Below are positions 17,402 through 25,350 of a DNA stretch of 64,000 nucleotides, piece after piece. The notes beneath the pieces were generated by a model. That model was not told where the DNA came from, made no database searches, and saw only the letters and a program-made list of their open reading frames with translations. Location of the stretch: contig NZ_FOQG01000003.1 of assembly GCF_900113685.1 (NCBI RefSeq), forward strand, positions 62,001 to 126,000, given 5' to 3'. A program made the translations under genes and the position numbers. Position 1 is the first letter of the stretch; each line of letters starts with the position of its first letter. Source of the stretch: Nocardioides psychrotolerans. GTDB lineage: Bacteria; Actinomycetota; Actinomycetes; Propionibacteriales; Nocardioidaceae.

Positions 17402-18915
17402 GCACCGAGACCGTCACCGGCCTCGTCGCCGTGGTCCTCGTGACGCTCGCGACGCTGCTGATCGGCACCTGGGGGCTGCGTTTCTCCCGCACCACCAGCG
17501 ACTTCTTCGTGGCCTCGCGCTCGGTGCGACCGGCGCTCAACGCCTCGGCCATCAGCGGTGAATACCTCTCCGCCGCCTCGTTCCTCGGCGTCGCCGGCCT
17601 GGTGCTGACCTTCGGCGCCGACATGCTCTGGTATCCCATCGGTTGGACGGCCGGCTACCTCCTCCTGCTCGTCCTGGTCGCCGCGCCCCTGCGCCGCAGC
17701 GGCGCCTACACGCTCCCCGACTTCGCCGAGGCCCGCCTGGGCTCACGCCGCGTGCGCGCCACCTGCTCGGTGATGGTGGTGGCGATCGGCTGGCTCTACC
17801 TGCTGCCGCAGTTCCACGGCGCGGGCCTCACGATCCGCGCCGCGATCGGCGCGCCCACCTGGGTCGGTCCTGTCATCGTCGGGGCGGTCGTCCTCGCCAA
17901 CGTCACCTCCGGTGGGATGCGCAGCATCACCTTCGTCCAGGCCTTCCAGTACTGGCTCAAGCTCACCGCGCTCCTGCTCCCCCTCGTGGTGCTGCTGATC
18001 GTCTGGGTCGGCGACGGCACCCCCGGCAGCCGGATGCCGGTCGACGACTCGTGGTCCGTGCCGCTGGCCAGCGGGGGCTCCGAGGGCCTCTACCTCACCT
18101 ACTCGCTGATCATCGCCACGTTCCTCGGCACCATGGGCCTGCCCCACGTGGTCGTGCGCTTCTACACCAACCCCGACGGCCGCGCCGCCCGTCGCACGAC
18201 CCTCGTCGTCCTCGTGCTGCTGGGCATCTTCTACGTGCTGCCGCCGGTCTACGGCGCGCTCGGTCGCATCTACGCCGGGGAGCTGGCCGCGTCGGGCCGC
18301 TCCGACGTCCTGGTCCTCGAGCTCCCCCGGCTCATGGTCCCGGGCATCGGCGGCGAGCTGCTCGCGGGGCTCGTGACCGCCGGGGCGTTCGCTGCCTTCC
18401 TCTCCACCTCCTCGGGGTTGACGATCGCCGTCGCGGGCGTCATCAGCCAGGACGTGACCGGCAAGGCGTTCGGCAACCGGCGCTTGACCGGCATCACCGC
18501 CTTCCGGGTGGCCGCCGTCATCGCGGTCGCCGTGCCGCTTGCGATCGCGCTCGCTGTGCCCAGCATCGGGGTCGCCCGCGCGGTCGGCCTCGCCTTCGCG
18601 GTCGCGGCGTCGACCTTCTGTCCCCTGCTGCTGCTGGGCATCTGGTGGCGAGGGCTGACCGACGTCGGGGCTTTCACTGGAATGCTGGCCGGCGGACTCG
18701 GCTCCGGTGCCGGGGTGATGTGGACGCTCCTGGAGGGGTCCGCGACCGGCTGGCCCGCCGTACTCCTCGAGCAGCCTGCTGCCTGGAGCGTCCCCCTCGC
18801 GTTCGCGGTGATGATCGGGGTGTCGCGGGCGACGGCGAGCCGGGTGCCCGTCCACACCCGGCGGTTCATGGTGCGGCTGCACACCCCCGAGGCGCTGGAC
18901 CTCGACCGCGGGTGA
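17398..18915 (+). CDS. Sodium:solute symporter, ActP/MctC-like monocarboxylate transporter
   Basis: A 505-residue SSS-family transporter with about 13 TM helices. The segment SAISGEYLSAASFLGVAGL is the signature of the acetate/pyruvate/propionate subfamily, and LAFAVAASTFCPLLLLGIWW near residue 395 is the conserved late helix. It takes up a small carboxylate driven by Na+ or H+. The operon LytS-LytTR-DUF485-symporter suggests the substrate or a related carboxylate is sensed by the two-component system. A second, distinct copy lies at 29626. Confidence 0.9.
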   Translation: MSTETVTGLVAVVLVTLATLLIGTWGLRFSRTTSDFFVASRSVRPALNASAISGEYLSAASFLGVAGLVLTFGADMLWYPIGWTAGYLLLLVLVAAPLRRSGAYTLPDFAEARLGSRRVRATCSVMVVAIGWLYLLPQFHGAGLTIRAAIGAPTWVGPVIVGAVVLANVTSGGMRSITFVQAFQYWLKLTALLLPLVVLLIVWVGDGTPGSRMPVDDSWSVPLASGGSEGLYLTYSLIIATFLGTMGLPHVVVRFYTNPDGRAARRTTLVVLVLLGIFYVLPPVYGALGRIYAGELAASGRSDVLVLELPRLMVPGIGGELLAGLVTAGAFAAFLSTSSGLTIAVAGVISQDVTGKAFGNRRLTGITAFRVAAVIAVAVPLAIALAVPSIGVARAVGLAFAVAASTFCPLLLLGIWWRGLTDVGAFTGMLAGGLGSGAGVMWTLLEGSATGWPAVLLEQPAAWSVPLAFAVMIGVSRATASRVPVHTRRFMVRLHTPEALDLDRG

Positions 18916-19018
18916 GGTGGGTCAGCCTGGTGGCGGCCGCATGGTGGCCGGCGTGAGGTTCGTGTGCCGGAGGCAGCGGGCCAGCGCTGCAGGCGGCACA
19001 CGACCGGCCAGCGGCGGA

Positions 19019-19068
19019 CCGGGCACCCCAGGCGACCGGGCACCCCAGGCGACCAGGCACACCCCAGG
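19019..19068. repeat. Short tandem repeat, 17-bp unit
   Basis: Two exact copies of CCGGGCACCCCAGGCGA (19019-19035 and 19036-19052) are followed by a diverged third copy (CCAGGCACACCCCAGG). It lies in the 169-bp gap between two convergent genes, so no coding effect is expected. The remainder of that gap shows no gene. Confidence 0.8.
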
Positions 19069-19084
19069 TCCGCCTCCCGAGCGG

Positions 19085-19771
19085 CTAGGCGGTCTGCCGC
19101 ACGCTCTCCAGCGCGTGCGCGCGCTGCACGACCAGGTCGACGACGAGGGGGTGCGGGCCGATGACGTCGGCGATGACCGCGGCCCCGGCGGCGAGCGACT
19201 CGTCTCGGGCGCGGTCGGCGAAGAAGCCCGGCGAGAGCAGGTAGGGCGACACGACGTCGCCCGCGCGCACGACCTCGGCGGGCCGACGGCCCAGCGCGGA
19301 CAGGGTGGCCACCTCGACGGCCGAGCCCCACGACCGACCGAGCAGCTCGGCGGCACGGGTGAGGTCGCGGGTGGCGAGCGGGTCGGAGGAGCCGGCAGCG
19401 ACGAGCACCAGCCGCCCGTCACCGGGCCGGGCCCCCACCCGCGCGAGCTGCTCCAGCTGCGCCTGCGCGACCAGCCGGTGCGGCCCGAGGGGGCGTCCGA
19501 GGACGAGCGGACCGGCAGCAGCAGAAGCCATGCGCGGCAGGTCCTGGCGGAGGTGGAAGCCGGTGGAGAGCAGGAGCGGCACCACGACGGTAGGGGTCAC
19601 ATCGGCCGCGACGACGTCCTCGAAGAGGGGATCGGACAGCTCGACGTAGGAGCAGACCGCCTCGACGCCGAGGGCGAGGCCCGCAGCGAGCGTGATCTGG
19701 CGGGCGACCTCGTTGCCGCCGCTCTTGCGGGTGCCGTGCGCCACGGTCACCAGCCGGGGGCGGCGCGTCAC
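19085..19771 (-). CDS. Sirohydrochlorin chelatase, CbiX/SirB-like
   Basis: A 228-residue protein with two tandem chelatase halves: LVTVAHGTRKSGGNEVARQI with the catalytic histidine, then VVVPLLLSTGFHLRQDLP with a second metal-site histidine; the second half (LVLVAAGSSDPLATRDL) has lost the histidine. The family inserts Fe2+ or Co2+ into sirohydrochlorin. As the last gene of the nitrate operon it would supply the siroheme needed by NirB. Its ATG overlaps the nnaR stop. The same pairing of chelatase with NnaR occurs in mycobacteria. Confidence 0.88.
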   Translation of the reverse strand: MTRRPRLVTVAHGTRKSGGNEVARQITLAAGLALGVEAVCSYVELSDPLFEDVVAADVTPTVVVPLLLSTGFHLRQDLPRMASAAAGPLVLGRPLGPHRLVAQAQLEQLARVGARPGDGRLVLVAAGSSDPLATRDLTRAAELLGRSWGSAVEVATLSALGRRPAEVVRAGDVVSPYLLSPGFFADRARDESLAAGAAVIADVIGPHPLVVDLVVQRAHALESVRQTA

Positions 19772-20895
19772 GTGCTCACCGCCAGCCGGTAACCGCGCTT
19801 CACGACCGTCTGGATCATCCGCGTCCCGATCGCGGCCCGCAGCCGCGCGACGGCCATCTCGACGGCGTGCTCGGAGCCGGCGATGCCGGAGGGCAACGAC
19901 GCGAGCAGCTCACGACGGGAGACGACGTGACCGGGGTTGACCAGCAGCGCCTGAAGGACCGCCCACGGGGCGGGCGAGAGCTTGACCTCGGAGCCGTCGA
20001 GGAGGATGAGGTCGCCGTGCAGCAGCAGCGTGTGGCCAGCGACCTCGAGGGTCTGGCCGCTGGTGCGTGAGGGCAGCTCGGTCTCGAGCTGCTTGACCAT
20101 CGCGACCAGCCGCGAGCGCTCGGGATAGATCGTCGGCACACCCCACATCTCGAAGGCGGCCGCGGTGACGGGTCCGACACACGAGGCGATCACGTCGGCC
20201 TGGAAGGCCCCGACGACGTCCTCGCGCCGACCCGTCGAGCCGGCGGCGTCCATCAGCGCGGCCACGGCGGGGGCCGAGGTGAAGGTCACCGCGTGCACGG
20301 CCCGGTCGGCGATCTCGTCGATGAGGTGGAACATCGGCTCGGGGTCCTCGGCCGCCACCACGCGGTAGACCGTCACGGTCGTCACGTCCGCCCCCCGGCG
20401 CCGCAGCGCGTGGGCGACCATCGACAGCGACTGCCCGTGCTCCTGGACGACGATGCGCAGGCCGGTGAGGTCGCGCCCGCGCAGGTGCTCGAGCACGTCC
20501 TCGAACTCCTCGGAGGCCGGCGACCACAGCTCGCGCAGCCCGCGCCTGCGCAGCGCGCCGACGCTCTTGGGCCCGCGCGCGAGGATCTCGGCGCGCCCCA
20601 GCGCGGCCAGGAGGTCGTCGATGACACCCCAGCCCTCGGCGGCCGCGAACCAGCCCTTCATGCCGATGCCGGTCGTCGCGAGGAAGACGTCGACGGGGCG
20701 GCTCAGCACCTCGTCGGTCGCGGCGCGCAGGACGGCGTCGTCGACAAGGTTGGCACCGAGCGAGAGCGCGGGCGCCCACACCGTGCTGGCGCCCCGGCGC
20801 TCGAAGAGCTGGACCTGCTCCTCGACCTTGCGCGCGGCGGTGACCCCGATCCGGAAACCGGTCAGGGAGGCCGTCGTCCCGTCTAGCTGTTCGAT
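19768..20895 (-). CDS. nnaR: NnaR-like nitrate regulator: HemD domain fused to winged helix
   Basis: About 375 residues: an N-terminal uroporphyrinogen-III synthase-like domain (FRIGVTAARKVEEQVQLFER; VHAVTFTSAPAVAALMDAAG; VIASCVGPVTAAAFE) and a C-terminal OmpR/PhoB-like winged helix (SPAPWAVLQALLVNPGHVVS; AVEMAVARLRAAIGTRMIQT; KRGYRLAV). Mycobacterial and Streptomyces NnaR have this architecture and activate nitrate/nitrite assimilation genes, matching its place behind nirBD. The start is unresolved: no in-frame ATG, GTG or TTG exists before the conserved domain. The coordinate uses an ATC codon 6 nt after GGGAGG; CTG at 20865 is the alternative. Confidence 0.85.
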   Translation of the reverse strand: MEQLDGTTASLTGFRIGVTAARKVEEQVQLFERRGASTVWAPALSLGANLVDDAVLRAATDEVLSRPVDVFLATTGIGMKGWFAAAEGWGVIDDLLAALGRAEILARGPKSVGALRRRGLRELWSPASEEFEDVLEHLRGRDLTGLRIVVQEHGQSLSMVAHALRRRGADVTTVTVYRVVAAEDPEPMFHLIDEIADRAVHAVTFTSAPAVAALMDAAGSTGRREDVVGAFQADVIASCVGPVTAAAFEMWGVPTIYPERSRLVAMVKQLETELPSRTSGQTLEVAGHTLLLHGDLILLDGSEVKLSPAPWAVLQALLVNPGHVVSRRELLASLPSGIAGSEHAVEMAVARLRAAIGTRMIQTVVKRGYRLAVST

Positions 20896-21257
20896 CTCAC
20901 GCCTCCCACCAGCACCTGGCCGTCGCCAGTGACCTGCACGTCGTACGCCGGGACCCGCACCGCCGCGTCGTCGAGGCAGTGCCCGGTGCGTAGGTCGAAC
21001 GCCTGCTTGTGCATCGGCGACGCCACGAACGAGATGTCCCCCCGCGTGCCGACGATGCCGCGGGCCAGCACCGAGGCCCGTGAGAAGGGATCGTAGTTGT
21101 CCAGGGCGAACACCTCGTCGTCGTAGGTCCGGAAGACCGCCACCGCGGCCCCACCGACCAGCGCCACGACGCCGCCCTCGCGCTCGACCTGGTCCAGCCG
21201 GCACACCACCGTGTACGTCGTGGGGTCGCTGCTCGTGGCCTGGCTCGTGGTCGTCAT
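20883..21257 (-). CDS. nirD: Nitrite reductase small subunit
   Basis: A 124-residue NirD with a Rieske-like beta fold (ALDNYDPFSRASVLARGIVG; SPMHKQAFDLRTGHCLDD). The NirD group lacks the Rieske [2Fe-2S] ligands; here a single His and Cys remain and no cluster is expected. It completes assimilatory NAD(P)H nitrite reductase with NirB. Its ATG overlaps the nirB stop (ATGA) and its 3' end overlaps the presumed nnaR start by 13 bp. Confidence 0.93.
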   Translation of the reverse strand: MTTTSQATSSDPTTYTVVCRLDQVEREGGVVALVGGAAVAVFRTYDDEVFALDNYDPFSRASVLARGIVGTRGDISFVASPMHKQAFDLRTGHCLDDAAVRVPAYDVQVTGDGQVLVGGVRSNS

Positions 21258-23869
21258 CGGGTCCCCGCCACGGCGCCGAGAGGTGCGCCCACCGCGATGG
21301 TGGCACCCAGGACGACCGGACCGTCTGCGTCGGCCGGGGCGATCTGGTCGCGCTCCTCGCGGAAGGTGATGTGCGGGTCGGGCGTGCCGGGCGCGTTGAC
21401 GAACGACACGAAGCGCGCCAGCTTGTCGGGGTCCTCGAGCGTGGCTGCCCACTCGTCGAAGTAGCCGTCGACGTGGGCGTCCATCGCCGCCTCCAGCTCG
21501 CTGCCGAGCCCGAGCGAGTCCTCGACGACCACCTGGCGGACACGGTCGAGGCCGCCGTCGAGGCTGTCGACCCACAGGGCGGTGCGCTGGAGCCTGTCGG
21601 CGGTCCGGATGTAGTACATGAGGAAGCGGTCGAGGTAGCTAACCAGCGTCTGGGTGTCGAGGTCACCAGCGAGGAGGCGGGCGTGGACCGGCGCGGCGCC
21701 ACCGTTGCCGGCGACGTAGAGGTTCCACCCCTTCTCGGTCGCGATGACGCCGAAGTCCTTGGACCGCGCCTCCGCGCACTCGCGGGCGCAGCCGCTGACG
21801 CCGCCCTTGAGCTTGTGGGGCGAGCGCAGCCCGCGGTAGCGCTCCTCGAGCATGATGGCCAGCGACGTGGAGTCCTGCACGCCGTAGCGGCACCAGGTCG
21901 AGCCGACGCACGACTTCACCGTGCGCAGTGACTTGCCGTAGGCGTGCCCCGACTCGAAGCCGGCGTCGACCAGCCGACGCCAGATCAGCGGCAGCTCCTC
22001 CATCCGGGCGCCGAAGAGGTCGATCCGCTGGCCGCCGGTGATCTTGGTGTAGAGGTTGAAGTCGCGCGCGACCTCGCCGATCACGATCAGCTTCGCAGGC
22101 GTGATCTCACCGCCGGGGATGCGTGGGACGACCGAGTAGGTGCCGTTCTTCTGGATGTTGGCGAGGTAGGCGTCGTTGGTGTCCTGGAGCGGCCGGTGGG
22201 CCGGCGAGAGGACGTGCCCACCCAGCTGGGAGGCCAGGACCGAGGCGACGACCGGCTTGCAGATGTCACAGCCGCGGCCGGTGCCGTGCCCCTCCATCAC
22301 GTCGTCGAAGCGGGTGTAGCCGTGGACCGCGACGACGTCGAAGATCTCCTGGCGGGTCAGGCCGAAGTGCTCGCAGAGGCTCCGGTCGACGACCTTCCCC
22401 ACGGAGGCGAAGTGGTCCTCCACGATCTTCTTCACCGTGGGCTTGCACGAACCGCAGGTGCTGCCCGCCCCTGAGCACCTCGTGACACAGGTCGCGTCGG
22501 TGCACGGCTCGGCGTCGCCCGCTCCGTCGGTCGAGACCCTCGCGAGGATCTCGCCCTTCGTCACGGTGTTGCACGAGCAGACCACCGCCTCGTCAGGCAG
22601 GCCGATCTCGACCGCGCCGCGGCTCGCGGGCAGGATCAGGTCCTCGGGGTTGGGCGGGAGCTCGATGCCGCTCGTGCCGTCGGCGGCGACCATCGGCCGC
22701 AGCACGCCGTACGCCGAGGCGTCGCCGACGAGGATCCCGCCGAGCAGGATCGTGCCGTCCCCGTCGGGGTTCTCCTTCACCACCAGCTTCTTGTAGTGGC
22801 CCGCGACGGCATCGGCGAAGACCAGCTCGAGGGCGCCCTCCGTGGTGCCGTGGGCGTCGCCGAAGGACGCCACGTCGACGCCGAGGAGCTTGAGCTTGGT
22901 GGACATGTCGGCGCCGGTGAACGCGCCGGGTCCGCCGAGCAGCGCGTCGACGACGACCTCGGCCATCGTGTAGCCGGGGGCGACGAGGCCATACGTCCGA
23001 CCGGCCGGTGCCGCGCACTCACCGATCGCCCAGACGTGTGGGTCGGAGGAGCGGCACTGCTCGTCGACCAGGACGCCACCGCGCTCGGCGAGGTCGAGGC
23101 CGGCGTCGCGGGCCAGGCCGTCACGGGGGCGGATGCCGGCGGAGAAGACGACGACCTCGGCCAGGATGGGTTCGCGATCGCGCAGCGCCAGGCCGGTGAC
23201 GTGCGACTCGCCGAGCACGGCCTCGGTCGCCGCACCGGTGTGCACGGTGAGCCCGAGCTTCTCGATGTGGCGGGTCAGCATGGCGCCGCCGGCGTCGTCG
23301 ACCTGCACGGCCATCAGCCGTGGCGCCATCTCCACGACGTGGGTCTCCAGGCCGAGCTGGGCCAGCGCGTTGGCCGCCTCGAGCCCGAGCAACCCGCCGC
23401 CGACGACCGCGCCGACCGTGGCACCGGCCGCTGCCTCGCGGATCGCCTCGAGGTCCTCGATGGTGCGGTAGACGAAGCAGCCCGGCAGGTCCTTGCCCGG
23501 GATCGGCGGGACGAACGGCGCCGCCCCGGTGGCCAGCACCAGCTCGTCGAAGCCGAGCACCTCGCCGTCGGCGAGCAGCACCGTGCGCGTCTCGGTGTCC
23601 AACCCCGTGACCTCGGTGCCGGTGACCAGCCGCACCCGCGGGTCGTCGTACGCACCGCCGGGCAGGAGCGAGAGCTCCTCGGCGCCGACTTCGAAGAAGG
23701 AGGTGAGAGCGACGCGGTCGTAGGCAGGGCGGCACTCCTCGCCGACGACGATCACGTCGTAGGTCTCGGTGAGCCCGCGCTCGATCGCGGCCTGCACGAA
23801 GCGGTGGCCGACCATGCCGTGGCCGACGACGACCAGGGTCAGTCGCTTGTGGTCCGGGGTGGGGGTCAT
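21254..23869 (-). CDS. nirB: NAD(P)H nitrite reductase large subunit
   Basis: An 871-residue assimilatory enzyme reducing nitrite to ammonium. Domain order: FAD/NAD(P)H oxidoreductase (VVGHGMVGHRFVQAAIERGL; VVGGGLLGLEAANALAQLGL), BFD-like [2Fe-2S] domain (VVCSCNTVTKGEI, then TCGSCKP), and the siroheme/[4Fe-4S] reductase core with C-x5-C (CVGSTWCRYG) and C-x3-C (SGCARECAE). The ATG is preceded by AAGGAGATCACC, the strongest ribosome site in the operon. It overlaps nirD and follows the FAD subunit gene by 26 bp. Confidence 0.97.
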   Translation of the reverse strand: MTPTPDHKRLTLVVVGHGMVGHRFVQAAIERGLTETYDVIVVGEECRPAYDRVALTSFFEVGAEELSLLPGGAYDDPRVRLVTGTEVTGLDTETRTVLLADGEVLGFDELVLATGAAPFVPPIPGKDLPGCFVYRTIEDLEAIREAAAGATVGAVVGGGLLGLEAANALAQLGLETHVVEMAPRLMAVQVDDAGGAMLTRHIEKLGLTVHTGAATEAVLGESHVTGLALRDREPILAEVVVFSAGIRPRDGLARDAGLDLAERGGVLVDEQCRSSDPHVWAIGECAAPAGRTYGLVAPGYTMAEVVVDALLGGPGAFTGADMSTKLKLLGVDVASFGDAHGTTEGALELVFADAVAGHYKKLVVKENPDGDGTILLGGILVGDASAYGVLRPMVAADGTSGIELPPNPEDLILPASRGAVEIGLPDEAVVCSCNTVTKGEILARVSTDGAGDAEPCTDATCVTRCSGAGSTCGSCKPTVKKIVEDHFASVGKVVDRSLCEHFGLTRQEIFDVVAVHGYTRFDDVMEGHGTGRGCDICKPVVASVLASQLGGHVLSPAHRPLQDTNDAYLANIQKNGTYSVVPRIPGGEITPAKLIVIGEVARDFNLYTKITGGQRIDLFGARMEELPLIWRRLVDAGFESGHAYGKSLRTVKSCVGSTWCRYGVQDSTSLAIMLEERYRGLRSPHKLKGGVSGCARECAEARSKDFGVIATEKGWNLYVAGNGGAAPVHARLLAGDLDTQTLVSYLDRFLMYYIRTADRLQRTALWVDSLDGGLDRVRQVVVEDSLGLGSELEAAMDAHVDGYFDEWAATLEDPDKLARFVSFVNAPGTPDPHITFREERDQIAPADADGPVVLGATIAVGAPLGAVAGTR

Positions 23870-23895
23870 GGTGATCTCCTTCAGGGTGCTGCGGG

Positions 23896-25350
23896 TCAGG
23901 GTGCTGCGGTGAGGGCTGGACGGCTGGCGAGGACCTGGGCGACGGACGACGAGCAGCCGCCGCACCCGGTGGTGGCGCGGGTGGTGGCACGGACCTCGTC
24001 GAGCGAGGAGCAGGCGCGGATCCGACCGGCGCTGACACCGGCGCAGGCGCAGATCTCGGCGTCGTCGGCGAGTCGCGCGGGCGGGGCCATGCGGTCGCCC
24101 ATGAGGAGGGCTGCGGGCTCGGTGCCGGCGAGACGGGTGCCGTGGTCGAAGTACTGCGTGATCAGGCCGATCCGCGACAGGTCCCCGACCAGGGTGGCGG
24201 CCACGATGACGCCGTCGCGCAGGACGAGCTTGCGGTGCGACCCGACGATGGGGTTGGTGACCTCGACGACCTCGCCCCCGTCGGCGGTCGCGCGCTCGGG
24301 GTCACCGAGGACCGCGACGTCGAGGCCCGTGGCGCGCAGGCGTGCGACGCTGCGGCTGCCGGTGTAGGTGGCGTCTGCGTCGGGGTCGGTGAGGCGCCGC
24401 GCGAGCAGTGCGGCCTGCTCCCAGGCCGGTCCGACGAAACCGGTCGTGCGGCCGTCGTGCTCGGCGCAGTCGCCGATCGCGAAGACGTCGGGGTCCGTGA
24501 CCGAGGCGAGGTGGTCGTCGACCACGATGCCGCGCCTGACCTCCAGGTCGGCGCCGCGGGCCAGGGCGGTCGAGGGACGACCGCCCGCCGTGAGGACGAC
24601 CAGGTCGGTGTCGAGGGTGTAGCCGTTGTCGAGACGCAGACCGACCGCGCCCTCACCGCCGCTCGTCGAGGGTGTATCGCTCAGCCGCACCGCACGCGCC
24701 CCCGTGTAGACGGTGGTGCCGAGGCGACGCAGGTCGCGGGCCAGCACCTGCCCGGCCGGGCCGCCGACCTGGCTGCGCAGCAGGTGCTCACCGCCCTCCA
24801 CGATCTCGACGTCGAGGCCGCGCACGCTCAGCGCCCGCGCCACCTGCAGCCCGAGCAGGCCGCCGCCGACCACGACCGCTCGTTGGTCAGGGCGGATCGC
24901 CTCCATCAGCCGAAGGCAGTCGTCGAGCGAGCGGAACGCGTGGACGGCCTCGTGCAGCCGGCCGTCGAGACGCACCAGCCCGCGGATCGGCGGGAGGCTG
25001 GGGATGGAGCCCGTGGCAAGGACGAGCCGGTCGTAGGGCAGCACCGTGCCGTCGACGAGCATCACGTCGCGGCGCTCCCGGTCGACCCCGAGCACGCGTG
25101 CACCGAGGCGCAGGTCGACGCCGTGCTCGGCGTACCACTCCGGTGCGCGCAGCGTCAGCGCGTCGAGGCGGTACGTGCCCTCGAGGACGGCCGACAACAG
25201 GATCCGGTTGTACGCAGGGTGGTCCTCGTCGCCGAGCACCGTCAGGTGGAGCGCTTGCGCAGGCCCCCCGCGGCCGGTGCTGACCAGCTCCTCCACCAGC
25301 CGCGTCGCAGCCATGCCGTTGCCGACGACGACGACGCGACGGGCGCTCAT
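23896..25350 (-). CDS. nasB: FAD-dependent oxidoreductase with BFD-like [2Fe-2S] tail, nitrate reductase electron-transfer subunit
   Basis: A 484-residue protein. The N-terminal FAD motif is VVVVGNGMAATRLVEEL, the NAD(P)H motif AVVVGGGLLGLQVARAL, and the C-terminal BFD-like cluster site EICACAGVSAGRI with TTGCGGCSSSV. It resembles the first half of NirB but lacks the siroheme domain. Placed between nasA and nirB, overlapping nasA by 4 bp, it probably passes electrons from NAD(P)H to the molybdenum subunit. The symbol follows Bacillus-style naming by analogy. Confidence 0.85.
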   Translation of the reverse strand: MSARRVVVVGNGMAATRLVEELVSTGRGGPAQALHLTVLGDEDHPAYNRILLSAVLEGTYRLDALTLRAPEWYAEHGVDLRLGARVLGVDRERRDVMLVDGTVLPYDRLVLATGSIPSLPPIRGLVRLDGRLHEAVHAFRSLDDCLRLMEAIRPDQRAVVVGGGLLGLQVARALSVRGLDVEIVEGGEHLLRSQVGGPAGQVLARDLRRLGTTVYTGARAVRLSDTPSTSGGEGAVGLRLDNGYTLDTDLVVLTAGGRPSTALARGADLEVRRGIVVDDHLASVTDPDVFAIGDCAEHDGRTTGFVGPAWEQAALLARRLTDPDADATYTGSRSVARLRATGLDVAVLGDPERATADGGEVVEVTNPIVGSHRKLVLRDGVIVAATLVGDLSRIGLITQYFDHGTRLAGTEPAALLMGDRMAPPARLADDAEICACAGVSAGRIRACSSLDEVRATTRATTGCGGCSSSVAQVLASRPALTAAP

